DNA of 64,000 nucleotides from Alteromonas sp. BMJM2 (GTDB lineage Bacteria > Pseudomonadota > Gammaproteobacteria > Enterobacterales > Alteromonadaceae): positions 186,001-250,000 of the forward strand of contig NZ_JAPVOT010000001.1 in the NCBI RefSeq assembly GCF_027257845.1. The letters are read 5' to 3'. Of this stretch, positions 18,964 to 28,744 are shown piece by piece. Made by a program: the position numbers and the translations under genes. The first letter of the stretch is position 1. Every line of letters starts with the position of its first letter. The notes below the pieces were generated by a model. That model saw nothing but the letters and a program-made list of their open reading frames with translations, was not told where the DNA came from and searched no databases.

Positions 18964-19734
18964 GTGATCCATCCTACTGCGGTAATTTCAGAGAGCGCTA
19001 CCATTGGTGAAAATGTCACTATTGGTCCATTTTGTGTGGTCGACGATAATGTAACTATTGGCGATGGTTGCATCTTGAAGTCACACGTAGTTGTTCGTGG
19101 TACAACGCGAATAGGCAAAAATAACAAGTTCTTTCAGTTTTCATCTATTGGCGAAGACTGCCAAGATAAGAAGTATGCAGGTGAGCCCACCGAACTCATC
19201 ATTGGCGACGACAACGAATTTCGTGAAGGTGTTACCGTTCATCGCGGTACCGTGCAAGACGAAGGCGTAACCATTATCGGCTCTCGCGGCTTGTTTATGG
19301 TTAACGCCCACATTGCCCACGACTGCGTGCTCGGCGACGACATCATTGTTGCTAATAACTGTGCTATTGCAGGCCATGTTCACATCGATGATTTTGTTAT
19401 TGTTGGTGGTGCAGTGGGTATTCACCAATTTTGTAAAATAGGCGCTCATGCCTTTTTAGGTGCTGGTGGCATTATTTTAAGAGACGTCCCGCCGTTTGTT
19501 ATGGTGAGCGGTCACAAAAATATTCCTCAAGGCATTAATTCGGAAGGCCTTAAGCGCAGAGGCTTCGATAAAGACGAAGTACTTGCGATAAAGCGCGCAT
19601 ACAAAGTCATTTATCGTGCTGGCAATACTATTGAAGAGGCCATCGACGCGCTAGAAGCACCCGCTAACGATCACGATGGTGTAGCGCGCATGGTAGAGTT
19701 TCTTCGCCATGCTGAGCGGGGCATAATCCGATAG
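18964..19734 (+). CDS. lpxA: UDP-N-acetylglucosamine acyltransferase LpxA
   Basis: LpxA transfers the 3-hydroxyacyl chain from ACP to UDP-GlcNAc, the first step of lipid A synthesis. The 256-residue protein is a left-handed beta-helix of hexapeptide repeats (residues about 1-185) with the catalytic His in NAHIAHDC and the acyl-ruler region GGAVGIHQF; the C-terminal helices follow. The start codon is GTG, one base after the fabZ stop, so coupling is likely. Confidence 0.97.
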   Translation: MIHPTAVISESATIGENVTIGPFCVVDDNVTIGDGCILKSHVVVRGTTRIGKNNKFFQFSSIGEDCQDKKYAGEPTELIIGDDNEFREGVTVHRGTVQDEGVTIIGSRGLFMVNAHIAHDCVLGDDIIVANNCAIAGHVHIDDFVIVGGAVGIHQFCKIGAHAFLGAGGIILRDVPPFVMVSGHKNIPQGINSEGLKRRGFDKDEVLAIKRAYKVIYRAGNTIEEAIDALEAPANDHDGVARMVEFLRHAERGIIR

Positions 19735-19736
19735 TC

Positions 19737-20885
19737 ATGAAAACGCCATTACGAATTGGCATGGTTGCCGGAGAGCCTTCCGGTGATGTACTAGCCGCTG
19801 GAGTGGTCGCTGAACTAAAGCGCCAATACCCCGATGCAGTTATAGAGGGTATTGGTGGCCCTAATATGCAGGCCCAAGGTTTTAATACATTATTTGACAT
19901 GGAAACGTTGTCGGTAATGGGCCTTGTCGAAGTATTGTCCCATCTTCCTGCCATCCTAAAAGTTAAAAAGGAGCTGCTCGCCCACTTTGAACAGAACCCC
20001 CCAGACATATTTATAGGTATAGACGCCCCCGATTTTAATTTGCGTGTGGAAAAGACGCTTAAACAGCGGGGTATAAAAACCCTTCACTATGTCAGTCCAA
20101 CCGTGTGGGCATGGCGAGAGAAGCGTATTCACAAAATCGCGAATGCAGCGAGCCGTGTATTGGGTTTGTTTCCATTTGAGCAAAAGGTATACGATAAATA
20201 CCAGGTGCCCTATACGTTTGTGGGTCACACTATGGCGGATACTATCGCTTTAGTGCCGGATCAGTCTCTAGCCAGAACTACCTTAGACCTTGCTGCTGAC
20301 AAGCCTGTTTTGGCGGTGTTGCCAGGCTCTCGTCGAGGTGAAGTGGATACCTTACTGCCCGTTTTCTTGGACACTATGGTAGCTATCCACAAAAAGCGCT
20401 CTGATATCCAGTTTGTTATCCCTGCTGCTAATGAACATCGCTTAGAACAAATTAAAGCGTTTTTAGCGCAGGCTGACAATGCTCAAGCGCGACTCCCTAT
20501 CCACATCACGACAGGTACTGCCCGTGATGCCATGATTGCCAGTGATGTCATACTCTTGGCCTCTGGCACAGCAACCTTAGAAGCCATGCTGTGTAAGCGG
20601 CCCATGGTTGTTGCGTATAAACTGGCTCCGCTTACCTACAAAATTATGCAGCGCATTTACAAAGCGCCGTATTTTGCGCTACCTAACTTACTTGCTAACG
20701 ATGCAATTGTTCCAGAATTACTTCAAGAGGACGTAAACGCTGAGAATATGAGCAATCAATTATTAGGTTTCTTTGAAAGTGACAATTCTGCACTTATTTC
20801 CCGTTTCACCGAACTCCACCATACGCTAAAATGTGACGCTGATAAAACAGCTGCAAGAGCGGTAGTGGAGGAGTTACTTGGATAA
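19737..20885 (+). CDS. lpxB: Lipid-A-disaccharide synthase LpxB
   Basis: LpxB joins UDP-diacylglucosamine and lipid X into the lipid A disaccharide at the inner membrane. The 382-residue GT-B-type protein begins with the typical [15 protein letters not shown], and contains [10 protein letters not shown] and [22 protein letters not shown] for the nucleotide-sugar site. It follows lpxA by 2 bp and overlaps rnhB by 8 bp. Confidence 0.97.
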   Translation: MKTPLRIGMVAGEPSGDVLAAGVVAELKRQYPDAVIEGIGGPNMQAQGFNTLFDMETLSVMGLVEVLSHLPAILKVKKELLAHFEQNPPDIFIGIDAPDFNLRVEKTLKQRGIKTLHYVSPTVWAWREKRIHKIANAASRVLGLFPFEQKVYDKYQVPYTFVGHTMADTIALVPDQSLARTTLDLAADKPVLAVLPGSRRGEVDTLLPVFLDTMVAIHKKRSDIQFVIPAANEHRLEQIKAFLAQADNAQARLPIHITTGTARDAMIASDVILLASGTATLEAMLCKRPMVVAYKLAPLTYKIMQRIYKAPYFALPNLLANDAIVPELLQEDVNAENMSNQLLGFFESDNSALISRFTELHHTLKCDADKTAARAVVEELLG

Positions 20886-21453
20886 ATTAATAGCCGGTGT
20901 AGATGAAGTAGGTCGCGGACCTCTCGTTGGTGATGTGGTAACCGCTGCCGTTATCTTAGACCCGTCAAACCCTATTGAAGGGCTAAACGATTCAAAAAAG
21001 CTCAGCGAAAAAAAACGCATTGTATTAGCTCAAGAAATTCGAGAGAAGGCACTGTATTGGAATATAGGTCGTGCTAATCCAGCTGAAATCGACAAGTTAA
21101 ATATACTGCACGCAACCATGTTAGCGATGGTGCGAGCTGTGGAAGGACTTCCCGTTACACCTGATTTTGTGCGCGTTGATGGCAATCGGTTGCCTGCATG
21201 GAATTACCCATCACAAGCGGTTGTGAAAGGTGATAGCCTACATCAAGAAATATCCGCGGCGTCGATTATTGCAAAAGTCGAGCGTGACAATGATATGTTG
21301 GCTCTACACGAGGCTTTTCCTCAATACAACTTTGCAAGTCACAAAGGTTATCCTACTAAAGCACATTTTGCGGCACTGGCCGAGTTTGGTGTGCTAGATT
21401 GCTATCGCAAAAGTTTTAAGCCGGTAAAGGCGTTGCTAACAAATAATAATTAA
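20878..21453 (+). CDS. rnhB: Ribonuclease HII
   Basis: RNase HII nicks at ribonucleotides in DNA and removes RNA in RNA-DNA hybrids. The 191-residue protein starts with TTG ([16 protein letters not shown]) with GGAGGAG just upstream inside lpxB. The acidic catalytic set is visible: Asp-Glu in GVDEVGRG, and Asp in VRVDGNRLP, with [10 protein letters not shown] and [10 protein letters not shown] downstream. Located between lpxB and dnaE as in E. coli. Confidence 0.97.
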   Translation: MDKLIAGVDEVGRGPLVGDVVTAAVILDPSNPIEGLNDSKKLSEKKRIVLAQEIREKALYWNIGRANPAEIDKLNILHATMLAMVRAVEGLPVTPDFVRVDGNRLPAWNYPSQAVVKGDSLHQEISAASIIAKVERDNDMLALHEAFPQYNFASHKGYPTKAHFAALAEFGVLDCYRKSFKPVKALLTNNN

Positions 21454-21531
21454 AAAACTGCTAACGCACAGTAATTAACAATGCTGCTAGCGCAAGATGC
21501 CTCGCAAAAATTAAAAAAGAGAAATAACATC

Positions 21532-24500
21532 ATGTCTTCGCCATTTATTCATTTACGGGTCCACAGTGATTATTCAATGATGGATGGGCTTAACAAGGTT
21601 AAGCCCATTTTGAGTAAAGTAGCTGAGCTTGAAATGCCTGCTGTTGCTATCACCGACCAGATGAATATGTGCGGCCTAGTGAAGTTCTATTCTGAAGCGC
21701 ATTCGAAGGGTATCAAGCCCATCATTGGCACTGACTTTTGGGTAACGAATGAGGTATTTGGCGACGAACCGTTCAGGCTAACCCTATTAGCGATGAACAA
21801 TGAGGGATATAAGAACATGACCGTGCTTATATCCAAAGCCTATTTAAGAGGTCACCTAGCTCATCGCGCGGTTATCGACCAGTCTTGGCTTGCTGAGCAC
21901 AGTGAAGGGCTTATCGTGCTTTCTGGTGGTTTACACGGCGATGTTGGCGTGGGGCTAACCAAAAATAATACGAAAATTCTCGATGCTTCAATCGAGTTTT
22001 ATAAAACTAATTTTAAAGACCGCTTTTACTTAGAGCTTGTTCGCACTGGACGGGTGGGAGAAGAAGACTACCTTCACCGTGCAGTAGAATTTGCTCATCA
22101 GCAAGACTTACCCGTGGTAGCGACCAACGAAGTTTGCTTTATTGATAGAGAAGGCTTCGAAGCCCATGAAATTCGCGTGTGTATTCACGATGGGTATACC
22201 CTTGACGACACCCGTCGCCCAAAGCGCTACAGCGAGCAGCAGTACCTGCGAACTGCCGAAGAAATGGTAGACTTGTTCAGCGATATTCCAGAAGCCATAG
22301 AAAACACCGTTGAAATAGCGAAGCGATGCAATGTTACCGTTCGTTTAAATGAGTACTTCTTACCTCAGTTTCCTACGGGTGGCATGACCACCGAAGACTT
22401 TTTGGTCAAAGTATCAGAGGAAGGCCTTGAAGACAGGCTTGAGTTTTTATTTCCAGATGAAAATGAACGCAAGGAAAAACGCCCAGAATACGATGACCGA
22501 CTTCGAATAGAGCTCGAAGTTATCAATCAAATGGGATTCCCGGGTTACTTCCTTATCGTGATGGAATTCATCCAATGGAGTAAAGATAACGGTATACCCG
22601 TTGGGCCTGGGCGTGGTTCAGGTGCGGGTTCATTAGTGGCTTATGCGTTAAAAATTACTGATCTCGACCCCCTTGAATTCGATTTACTTTTCGAGCGATT
22701 TTTGAACCCTGAACGTGTATCTATGCCCGATTTTGACGTGGACTTCTGCATGGATAGACGGGATGAGGTTATCGATCACGTTGCCGAGCTTTACGGTCGC
22801 CAAGCGGTATCGCAAATTATTACCTTTGGTACGATGGCAGCGAAGGCCGTTGTACGTGATGTGGGAAGGGTACTAGGACATCCATACGGCTTCGTAGATA
22901 GAATTTCAAAGCTTATCCCGCCAGACCCAGGAATGACTCTTGAAAAAGCATTCAAAGCAGAACCGCAGCTTCCTCAAGTATACGAGCAAGACGAAGAGGT
23001 AAAAGACCTCATTGATATGGCGCGTATTTTGGAAGGTGTTACCCGTAACGCAGGAAAACACGCCGGTGGTGTGGTTATTGCGCCCACCACTATTACCGAC
23101 TTTTCACCATTGTACTGTGATGACGAAGGGAATAACCCAGTCACCCAGTTTGATAAAAACGATGTTGAAACCGCGGGACTGGTTAAGTTTGACTTCTTGG
23201 GACTGAGAACGCTGACCATCATTCAGTGGGCTATTGATATGGTCAAAGAAGGCAAAAATATCGATATAGACATTTCTGCTATTCCTCTTGCAGATGCCAA
23301 AAGCTTTCGCACGCTTCAAAATGCTGAAACTACCGCGGTTTTCCAGCTCGAATCTCGGGGTATGAAAGAGCTAATCAAGCGTCTTAGACCCGACAGCTTC
23401 GAAGATATCATTGCATTGGTGGCATTATTTCGCCCAGGTCCACTGCAGTCGGGCATGGTAGATAACTTTATCGACCGTAAGCACGGTAGGGAAGCGATTT
23501 CCTATCCGGATAAAGATTATCAGCACGAGTGCTTAGAAGTTATTCTAGAACCTACCTACGGTATTATCTTGTACCAAGAACAGGTTATGCAGATTGCCCA
23601 AGAGATGGCGGGCTACTCACTTGGTGGCGCCGACTTACTGCGTCGTGCAATGGGTAAGAAAAAGCCAGAGGAGATGGCTAAGCAGCGCGGCGCGTTTGCT
23701 GAAGGGGCTAAGGGTAATAACATTGACCCTGATTTGGCCATGAAAATCTTCGACTTGGTGGAAAAGTTTGCAGGTTATGGTTTTAACAAATCACACTCTG
23801 CGGCGTATGCATTGGTGTCATACCAAACGCTGTGGCTAAAAGTACATTATCCTGCTGAATTTATGGCCGCGGTAATGTCTGCGGATATGGATAACACCGA
23901 TAAAATTGTTACCCTGGTAGACGAATGCGAGCGCATGGGCATTGAGATCCTGCCCCCAGACTTAAACGCCGGTAAATATAAATTCACCGTTGATAGTAAA
24001 GGGCGCATTGTCTATGGCATTGGCTCTATAAAAGGGGTTGGTGAGGGCCCAATTGAGGCCATCATTGAAGCCCGAGATACTCACGGTGAATTTAAAGATC
24101 TTTTCGAGTTTTGCGCAAAAATCGACACCAAGCGAGTCAATAAGCGGGTGCTAGAGAAGTTGGTATTAGCTGGCGCTATGGATAATTTAGGTCCACATCG
24201 AGCTACACTAATGGCTACGCTGCCAGAGGCACTCGCCGCGGCAGGTCAGCACGCGAAAGCTGAGTCATTTGGACAGTCCGATATGTTTGGACTACTGACC
24301 ACTGAGCCCGATGAAGTAGAGCAGGCCTTTGCCGACGTTCCCGAATGGCCTGAAAAAGTATGGCTAGAAGGTGAAAAAGACACCTTAGGTTTATATTTAA
24401 CCGGGCACCCCATCAATCAATACGCCGATGAACTTCGCTATTATACCGATGGTCGTCTTGTGGATTTAAAACCAACGAATAAAGATCAAATGTCGAGTGC

Positions 24501-24996
24501 GGTAGGTCTTGTACTTGGTGTAAGGGTAATGACGAACAAACGAGGACGTCGCTGGGCAATAGTGACACTGGATGATAAGAGTGCCAGAATGGATGTACGT
24601 TTTTTCCCCGATACCTATGAACAGTTCGAAAGTGTGCTAGAAACCGATAAAATATTGCTCATAAAGGGACAGGTCAGCTTTGATGATTTCTCTGGGGGCA
24701 ATACAATCACCGCCCGTGATGTAATGGACATTGTTCAGGCACGAGAGAAAAATGCGAAAGCGCTGGCGTTGAAAGTTGATACCCAGTCGCTTGAAACGAA
24801 GAAAATGAGTCAGATGCAATCTATTCTGCAGGCATTCAATGGCGGTAGTTGTCCTGTTCAAATAGAGGTTTCGCACCCCGACGCCGAAGCAACGTTAGCG
24901 TGTGGTGTTAAGTGGTATGTAACCCCAGAGGATCAACTCTTGCACGATCTCAAACAATGTTTGGGAGAAAAAGCCGTTTCAATTCTCTACCATTAG
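21532..24996 (+). CDS. dnaE: DNA polymerase III alpha subunit
   Basis: DnaE is the replicative polymerase subunit. I start at the ATG at 21532 ([19 protein letters not shown]); a frame open from 21481 adds a non-conserved extension. 1154 residues. Domains in order: PHP (about 5-275), polymerase palm with [16 protein letters not shown] and the catalytic aspartates in PDFDVDF (Asp400, Asp402), fingers, helix-hairpin-helix (about 830-880) and the OB-fold plus tau-binding tail (about 975-1154). It belongs to the E. coli-like dnaE group, not the dnaE2 group. Confidence 0.98.
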   Translation: MSSPFIHLRVHSDYSMMDGLNKVKPILSKVAELEMPAVAITDQMNMCGLVKFYSEAHSKGIKPIIGTDFWVTNEVFGDEPFRLTLLAMNNEGYKNMTVLISKAYLRGHLAHRAVIDQSWLAEHSEGLIVLSGGLHGDVGVGLTKNNTKILDASIEFYKTNFKDRFYLELVRTGRVGEEDYLHRAVEFAHQQDLPVVATNEVCFIDREGFEAHEIRVCIHDGYTLDDTRRPKRYSEQQYLRTAEEMVDLFSDIPEAIENTVEIAKRCNVTVRLNEYFLPQFPTGGMTTEDFLVKVSEEGLEDRLEFLFPDENERKEKRPEYDDRLRIELEVINQMGFPGYFLIVMEFIQWSKDNGIPVGPGRGSGAGSLVAYALKITDLDPLEFDLLFERFLNPERVSMPDFDVDFCMDRRDEVIDHVAELYGRQAVSQIITFGTMAAKAVVRDVGRVLGHPYGFVDRISKLIPPDPGMTLEKAFKAEPQLPQVYEQDEEVKDLIDMARILEGVTRNAGKHAGGVVIAPTTITDFSPLYCDDEGNNPVTQFDKNDVETAGLVKFDFLGLRTLTIIQWAIDMVKEGKNIDIDISAIPLADAKSFRTLQNAETTAVFQLESRGMKELIKRLRPDSFEDIIALVALFRPGPLQSGMVDNFIDRKHGREAISYPDKDYQHECLEVILEPTYGIILYQEQVMQIAQEMAGYSLGGADLLRRAMGKKKPEEMAKQRGAFAEGAKGNNIDPDLAMKIFDLVEKFAGYGFNKSHSAAYALVSYQTLWLKVHYPAEFMAAVMSADMDNTDKIVTLVDECERMGIEILPPDLNAGKYKFTVDSKGRIVYGIGSIKGVGEGPIEAIIEARDTHGEFKDLFEFCAKIDTKRVNKRVLEKLVLAGAMDNLGPHRATLMATLPEALAAAGQHAKAESFGQSDMFGLLTTEPDEVEQAFADVPEWPEKVWLEGEKDTLGLYLTGHPINQYADELRYYTDGRLVDLKPTNKDQMSSAVGLVLGVRVMTNKRGRRWAIVTLDDKSARMDVRFFPDTYEQFESVLETDKILLIKGQVSFDDFSGGNTITARDVMDIVQAREKNAKALALKVDTQSLETKKMSQMQSILQAFNGGSCPVQIEVSHPDAEATLACGVKWYVTPEDQLLHDLKQCLGEKAVSILYH

Positions 24997-25064
24997 AAGG
25001 TAGAGTTCGATAGATTGGACATCTCGCGTTTGTATTGACGAGCGTAGATAGAATAGGACATAAA

Positions 25065-26021
25065 ATGAGCATACAGTTTTTGGACTTTGAGCAACCCATA
25101 GCCGAATTAGAAGCAAAAATAGAAGAGCTAAGACTGGTTAATCAAGGCGGTGAGTTCGATGTAGGTATTGAAGAAGAGATTAATAAATTACGAGGCAAAA
25201 GCGCGGATTTAACGAAAAAAATCTTTTCAGACCTTGGTGCATGGCAAGTTTCTCAACTAGCTCGCCACCCAATGCGTCCATATACGCTGGACTATATTCC
25301 GCGTATTTTCACTGAATTCGACGAGTTAGCAGGGGATAGAGCGTTTGCTGATGACAAAGCCATCGTAGGTGGGCCGGCCATGTTAGACGGTCAGCCAATT
25401 ATGGTTATTGGGCACCAGAAAGGCCGCGATACTAATGAAAAAGTGAGACGCAATTTTGGTATGCCGAAGCCAGAAGGGTACCGCAAAGCGCTACGTTTAA
25501 TGAAAATGGCAGAGCGTTTTAATTTACCTATCATTACCTTTATTGATACCCCAGGTGCATACCCTGGCGTAGGTGCTGAAGAGCGTGGACAAAGCGAAGC
25601 CATTGCAAAGAATCTCTTTGAAATGGCAGAGCTCACTGTGCCCATCATTTGTACTGTTATCGGTGAAGGGGGCTCAGGTGGCGCATTAGCCATTGGCGTG
25701 GGCGATAGAGTGAATATGCTTCAATATTCAACCTACTCTGTTATCTCACCTGAAGGGTGTGCTTCTATTTTGTGGAAAAGCGCGGAAAAAGCGCCACTAG
25801 CCGCAGAAGCAATGGGTGTCAGCGCCCCGCAAATTAAAGAGCTTGGGCTGATCAACAGTATTGTTGAAGAACCTTTGGGCGGTGCTCACCGAGATCACAA
25901 GAGTATGGCTGCCAATTTGAAAGCGGTATTGAAACAGCAGTTGAGTCAACTCAAAGAGTTAGACAAAGACAAACTTCTTGAAGAGCGTTATCAGCGGCTT
26001 ATGTCGTTTGGCTACTGCTAA
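25065..26021 (+). CDS. accA: Acetyl-CoA carboxylase carboxyltransferase alpha subunit
   Basis: AccA with AccD transfers carboxyl from biotin to acetyl-CoA, making malonyl-CoA for fatty acids. Start at ATG 25065 ([11 protein letters not shown]), with AGGAC upstream; 318 residues, like E. coli. An N-terminal coiled helix (about 8-45) precedes the crotonase-type fold with [20 protein letters not shown] and [11 protein letters not shown] oxyanion-hole segments. dnaE-accA adjacency is conserved in gammaproteobacteria. Confidence 0.98.
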   Translation: MSIQFLDFEQPIAELEAKIEELRLVNQGGEFDVGIEEEINKLRGKSADLTKKIFSDLGAWQVSQLARHPMRPYTLDYIPRIFTEFDELAGDRAFADDKAIVGGPAMLDGQPIMVIGHQKGRDTNEKVRRNFGMPKPEGYRKALRLMKMAERFNLPIITFIDTPGAYPGVGAEERGQSEAIAKNLFEMAELTVPIICTVIGEGGSGGALAIGVGDRVNMLQYSTYSVISPEGCASILWKSAEKAPLAAEAMGVSAPQIKELGLINSIVEEPLGGAHRDHKSMAANLKAVLKQQLSQLKELDKDKLLEERYQRLMSFGYC

Positions 26022-26039
26022 TTAACAAACGGATAGTGC

Positions 26040-27374
26040 GTGCCCCCCACAACAACTGAAATAGGCCAGCAGGTAATTAACTCAATTGCTGCTGGTCTCA
26101 ACGATGCTAACCTTCCTTTACATTCCTCTCTTGTCGTTGCTTTTAGCGGCGGGGTGGACTCATCAGTACTCTTACAATTAGCCTTATTATATCGCGACCA
26201 ATATCACTGCGAGCTTCATGCAGTGCATATTCATCACGGGCTAAGTGATAATGCCGACGCGTGGTCAAAGCATTGCGACTTACAATGCAGAATAAATGAT
26301 GTCGTATATCACCAGCAGCGGGTTGTCGTTGATACAAGCTCACGTAAAAGTATTGAAGCGGAGGCAAGAAAGGCGCGTTATCACGCCCTACTAAGTGCTT
26401 GCGAGCAAATAGGAGGCGTACTGCTTCTTGGGCAGCATTCAGAAGACCAATTAGAGACAGTACTGCTGCAGTTAAAACGTGGAGCCGGGCCGCAAGGACT
26501 TGCCGGTATGGCTGAGTCTCAGTGGCGAGGGAGCACCTTGGTTTTGCGGCCTATGTTGAGCCTCAAAAAGGAGGATATCGTCAGTTTTGCTCAGTGTGAG
26601 GCATTGAGCTGGGTTGAAGACGAGTCGAATTTTGAAACCAGTTTCGATAGAAACTTTTTGCGAAATGATATTATTCCTGACTTAGTTGCGCGCTGGCCTG
26701 AATTAGCCAAAACGGTAAGCCGCAGTGCGTTGCTATGCGCAGAGCAGTCTCATTTAATCAATGATACTGCCAATCAATTCTTAAATGACTGCCAGTTATC
26801 ACCGGTTCGTATAAATGGCGATGCTCTGTCAACACTGTCGATACCCTGGCAAAAAGCAGTGATTCGATTGTGGTTTACCCAGCAAGGGCAACTAGCGCCG
26901 TCAAAAGCGCAGTTAGATGAACTGCTTTCCATGCTAGGTGCTAAACAAGACGCTACACCGGAAATGTCGTTTAAGTGGGGTAAAGTTGCGCGCTCTAATG
27001 GCGATATTTACTGGGTGGTAAAGCCAACAGAAGATATTCCGGCAACGCTAGCACTCAACAATCACGAGACGACTTGCCTAGAGTGGTTGAATATGAGCCT
27101 CACCGTGTCTCTTGAAAACAGTGACGAGGCGATTTGTCTTAAAACTGATATGCGACGGCTTAAGGTTAAACCTGAGCAAGCTGGGGTGTCAAAAGAGTTA
27201 AAAAATTGGTTTAAGGTATGGCGCGTACCTCGTTGGGAGCGACAGGGCGTACCGGTAATTTTTATTGGCGATACTCCGGTAGCAGTCATTGCCAATAGGG
27301 AGTGCCTTTATTTAAGACGTGAAGACAGCAGCGTAAAGGTAGATATACGTATCGAGCACTGCTTAGAGAATTAG
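26040..27374 (+). CDS. tilS: tRNA(Ile)-lysidine synthetase TilS
   Basis: TilS attaches lysine to C34 of tRNA-Ile(CAU), changing its codon reading from AUG to AUA; it is essential. The N-terminal PP-loop ATP site is AFSGGVDSS (Ser36-Ser42), followed by HIHHGLSDNAD, GQHSEDQLETVLLQLKRG, and the C-terminal TilS domain (about 355-440). 444 residues, start GTG. It follows accA by 18 bp and ends in a hairpin terminator, so it closes the fabZ-to-tilS run. Confidence 0.95.
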   Translation: MPPTTTEIGQQVINSIAAGLNDANLPLHSSLVVAFSGGVDSSVLLQLALLYRDQYHCELHAVHIHHGLSDNADAWSKHCDLQCRINDVVYHQQRVVVDTSSRKSIEAEARKARYHALLSACEQIGGVLLLGQHSEDQLETVLLQLKRGAGPQGLAGMAESQWRGSTLVLRPMLSLKKEDIVSFAQCEALSWVEDESNFETSFDRNFLRNDIIPDLVARWPELAKTVSRSALLCAEQSHLINDTANQFLNDCQLSPVRINGDALSTLSIPWQKAVIRLWFTQQGQLAPSKAQLDELLSMLGAKQDATPEMSFKWGKVARSNGDIYWVVKPTEDIPATLALNNHETTCLEWLNMSLTVSLENSDEAICLKTDMRRLKVKPEQAGVSKELKNWFKVWRVPRWERQGVPVIFIGDTPVAVIANRECLYLRREDSSVKVDIRIEHCLEN

Positions 27375-27396
27375 CGGCAAGAGTTTGCCGCGTTTT
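27374..27396 (+). terminator. Terminator after tilS
   Basis: The 7-bp stem gcggcaa/ttgccgc overlaps the tilS stop codon region and is followed by gtttta. Moderate strength. Confidence 0.7.
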
Positions 27397-27489
27397 AGTT
27401 ATAAAAAGAGCAGATTCGCCATTGGCTCAGAGTCGTAAATAAGACAGAGTCCTAATCAAAACCCTAATTAAGCATGCAGGCAACAGTGA

Positions 27490-28389
27490 TTATGCTGCTT
27501 GATAATCATCTTTCCCTGAACTTTTTACTTTGTACAGCGCACTATCAGCTCGGTCGAACATGCTGTGCGTCGTATCACCTAAGCGATAGAGTGCGCCGCC
27601 TAGGCTACATGAAATGCCTAAATTCACCAAGTAATCGGAACTACCGATACTGGCCTTTATTCGCTCAGCGGCACATGAAAGCTGCTGCTCGGTTTGACAG
27701 TCTAAAATGCAGCAAAACTCATCGCCACCATACCTAAAGGGCTCATCTTCATTGCGCAGTACGTTCACTAAACGCGAAGCCACGTGTGCCAACACACGGT
27801 CTCCCTCACTGTGCCCAAACGTGTCATTAACCTGCTTAAAGTTATCTAAGTCTAAAACCAACAATGAAAATGGTTCATCTCGGCGCTGTGCCCAGCTACG
27901 CTGACGGATCATAGCTTGTTCAAAGGCAATACGATTACCCAGCTCAGTTAAGCCATCTTTTGTGGCCATACTCTTCATGCGTGAATGCGATACGGCATGT
28001 TTTACTTGTTTACCAAATAAATCATGAAGTTGAAAAAGTATCTCACGTTGCGACAGCGAAAGAGGTGAACTAATGTAATAGTAAGCGTGCGCTTGTTCTC
28101 CACCTTTCGATGCAGAGCCTTGCAGAGGCAAATCAATCAGGGTTGACGAAATTTTTGCATTGCCGTATACCCAGCGGGGGTCAAAATCCGTCAAGCTCAA
28201 ACCTGTCACTGGCAAAAGAGCGTTCAGCTGTTGGAAATAAAGTGTACCCAACTCTTCAAGCTCAAGTGTAGAAAGTAGTCGATTGATGAATACAGTCAGT
28301 TCACTCACAGAAAGACCGTGAGCCTGTGACTCTCTCGGATAAAAACTGCTATGGTGTGTGCTATCGTATACTGACGTTGAAAATTCCAC
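27490..28389 (-). CDS. Diguanylate cyclase (GGDEF domain)
   Basis: The C-terminal half is a complete GGDEF domain that would make cyclic di-GMP from two GTP: DGLTELGNRIAFEQAM, DLDNFKQVNDTFGH (Mg2+ site), and the intact GGDEF motif at residues 221-225. The inhibitory I-site RxxD (RNED, 212-215) lies exactly five residues before it, so product feedback is expected. The N-terminal 130 residues carry no membrane segment or signal peptide and could be a diverged GAF-like sensor. I start at a GTG (28389) with AAAAGGG six bases upstream; a longer frame from 28482 lacks support. 299 residues. It stands alone; a role in motility or biofilm control is only suggested by the flagellar genes 10 kb away. 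Confidence 0.85.
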   Translation of the reverse strand: MEFSTSVYDSTHHSSFYPRESQAHGLSVSELTVFINRLLSTLELEELGTLYFQQLNALLPVTGLSLTDFDPRWVYGNAKISSTLIDLPLQGSASKGGEQAHAYYYISSPLSLSQREILFQLHDLFGKQVKHAVSHSRMKSMATKDGLTELGNRIAFEQAMIRQRSWAQRRDEPFSLLVLDLDNFKQVNDTFGHSEGDRVLAHVASRLVNVLRNEDEPFRYGGDEFCCILDCQTEQQLSCAAERIKASIGSSDYLVNLGISCSLGGALYRLGDTTHSMFDRADSALYKVKSSGKDDYQAA

Positions 28390-28495
28390 GGCGTACCCTT
28401 TTCGCAATATGTTGCATCGGTTGTGTGTCAAATCACTGACACTGGTGCGTATACTGACGCCAAGCATGGGCAAGGACGGCAATATTTATCTTAAA

Positions 28496-28589
28496 TGTTG
28501 GCGTGCATCGGGGCTGTTACATCTGCCGAGAGCATTCGTCGAATACATCGGCGAATGCTCTCGGCAGATGTAACACGTGCACGCTAACA
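28496..28589. repeat. Large inverted repeat (24-bp perfect inner arms, 12-bp outer arms)
   Basis: Inner arms at 28515-28538 and 28552-28575 are perfect over 24 bp with a 13-nt loop. Outer arms at 28496-28507 and 28578-28589 pair over 12 positions (one G-T), separated from the inner stem by an asymmetric internal loop of 7 and 2 nt. There is no T-run after either arm, so it is not a standard terminator. It could be a structured RNA, a protein-binding dyad or the remnant of a small palindromic mobile element. Confidence 0.85.
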
Positions 28590-28662
28590 CGCTATTGATT
28601 AAGAACGTTGCAAACTAAGTGCCAATTCTTTTTTGACGCATTGGGGTTTCTTACTAGGCGGC

Positions 28663-28694
28663 CCTGCCAACTCAGTGGCCTGCCAATTCAGTGG
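28663..28694. repeat. Two-copy 16-bp tandem repeat upstream of the antiporter
   Basis: cctgccaaYtcagtgg occurs at 28663-28678 and 28679-28694 with one difference. It lies 50 bp before the antiporter start, so it could be a duplicated regulator site or a slippage product. Confidence 0.6.
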
Positions 28695-28744
28695 GAGCTG
28701 TGACGTAGCATCACTGAATATTTAAAAGAAGTAACGGAGGTAAA

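Larger units (their letters stand above)
28390..28744. other. Divergent intergenic region with long dyad and tandem repeat
   Basis: 355 bp between the cyclase gene and the antiporter gene. It holds a 94-bp dyad (28496-28589) and a 16-bp tandem repeat (28663-28694), both listed separately. No coding frame was supported. Confidence 0.6.

Noticed and set aside
27474-28573. Plus-strand frames across the diguanylate cyclase and its upstream dyad
   Set aside because: They are antisense shadows of a clear GGDEF gene, and the last one simply reads through the inverted repeat.
28496-28589. Possible integron attC site
   Set aside because: The ends do not fit the RYYYAAC/GTTRRRY boxes, the arms are too perfectly paired, and no cassette or integrase is near.
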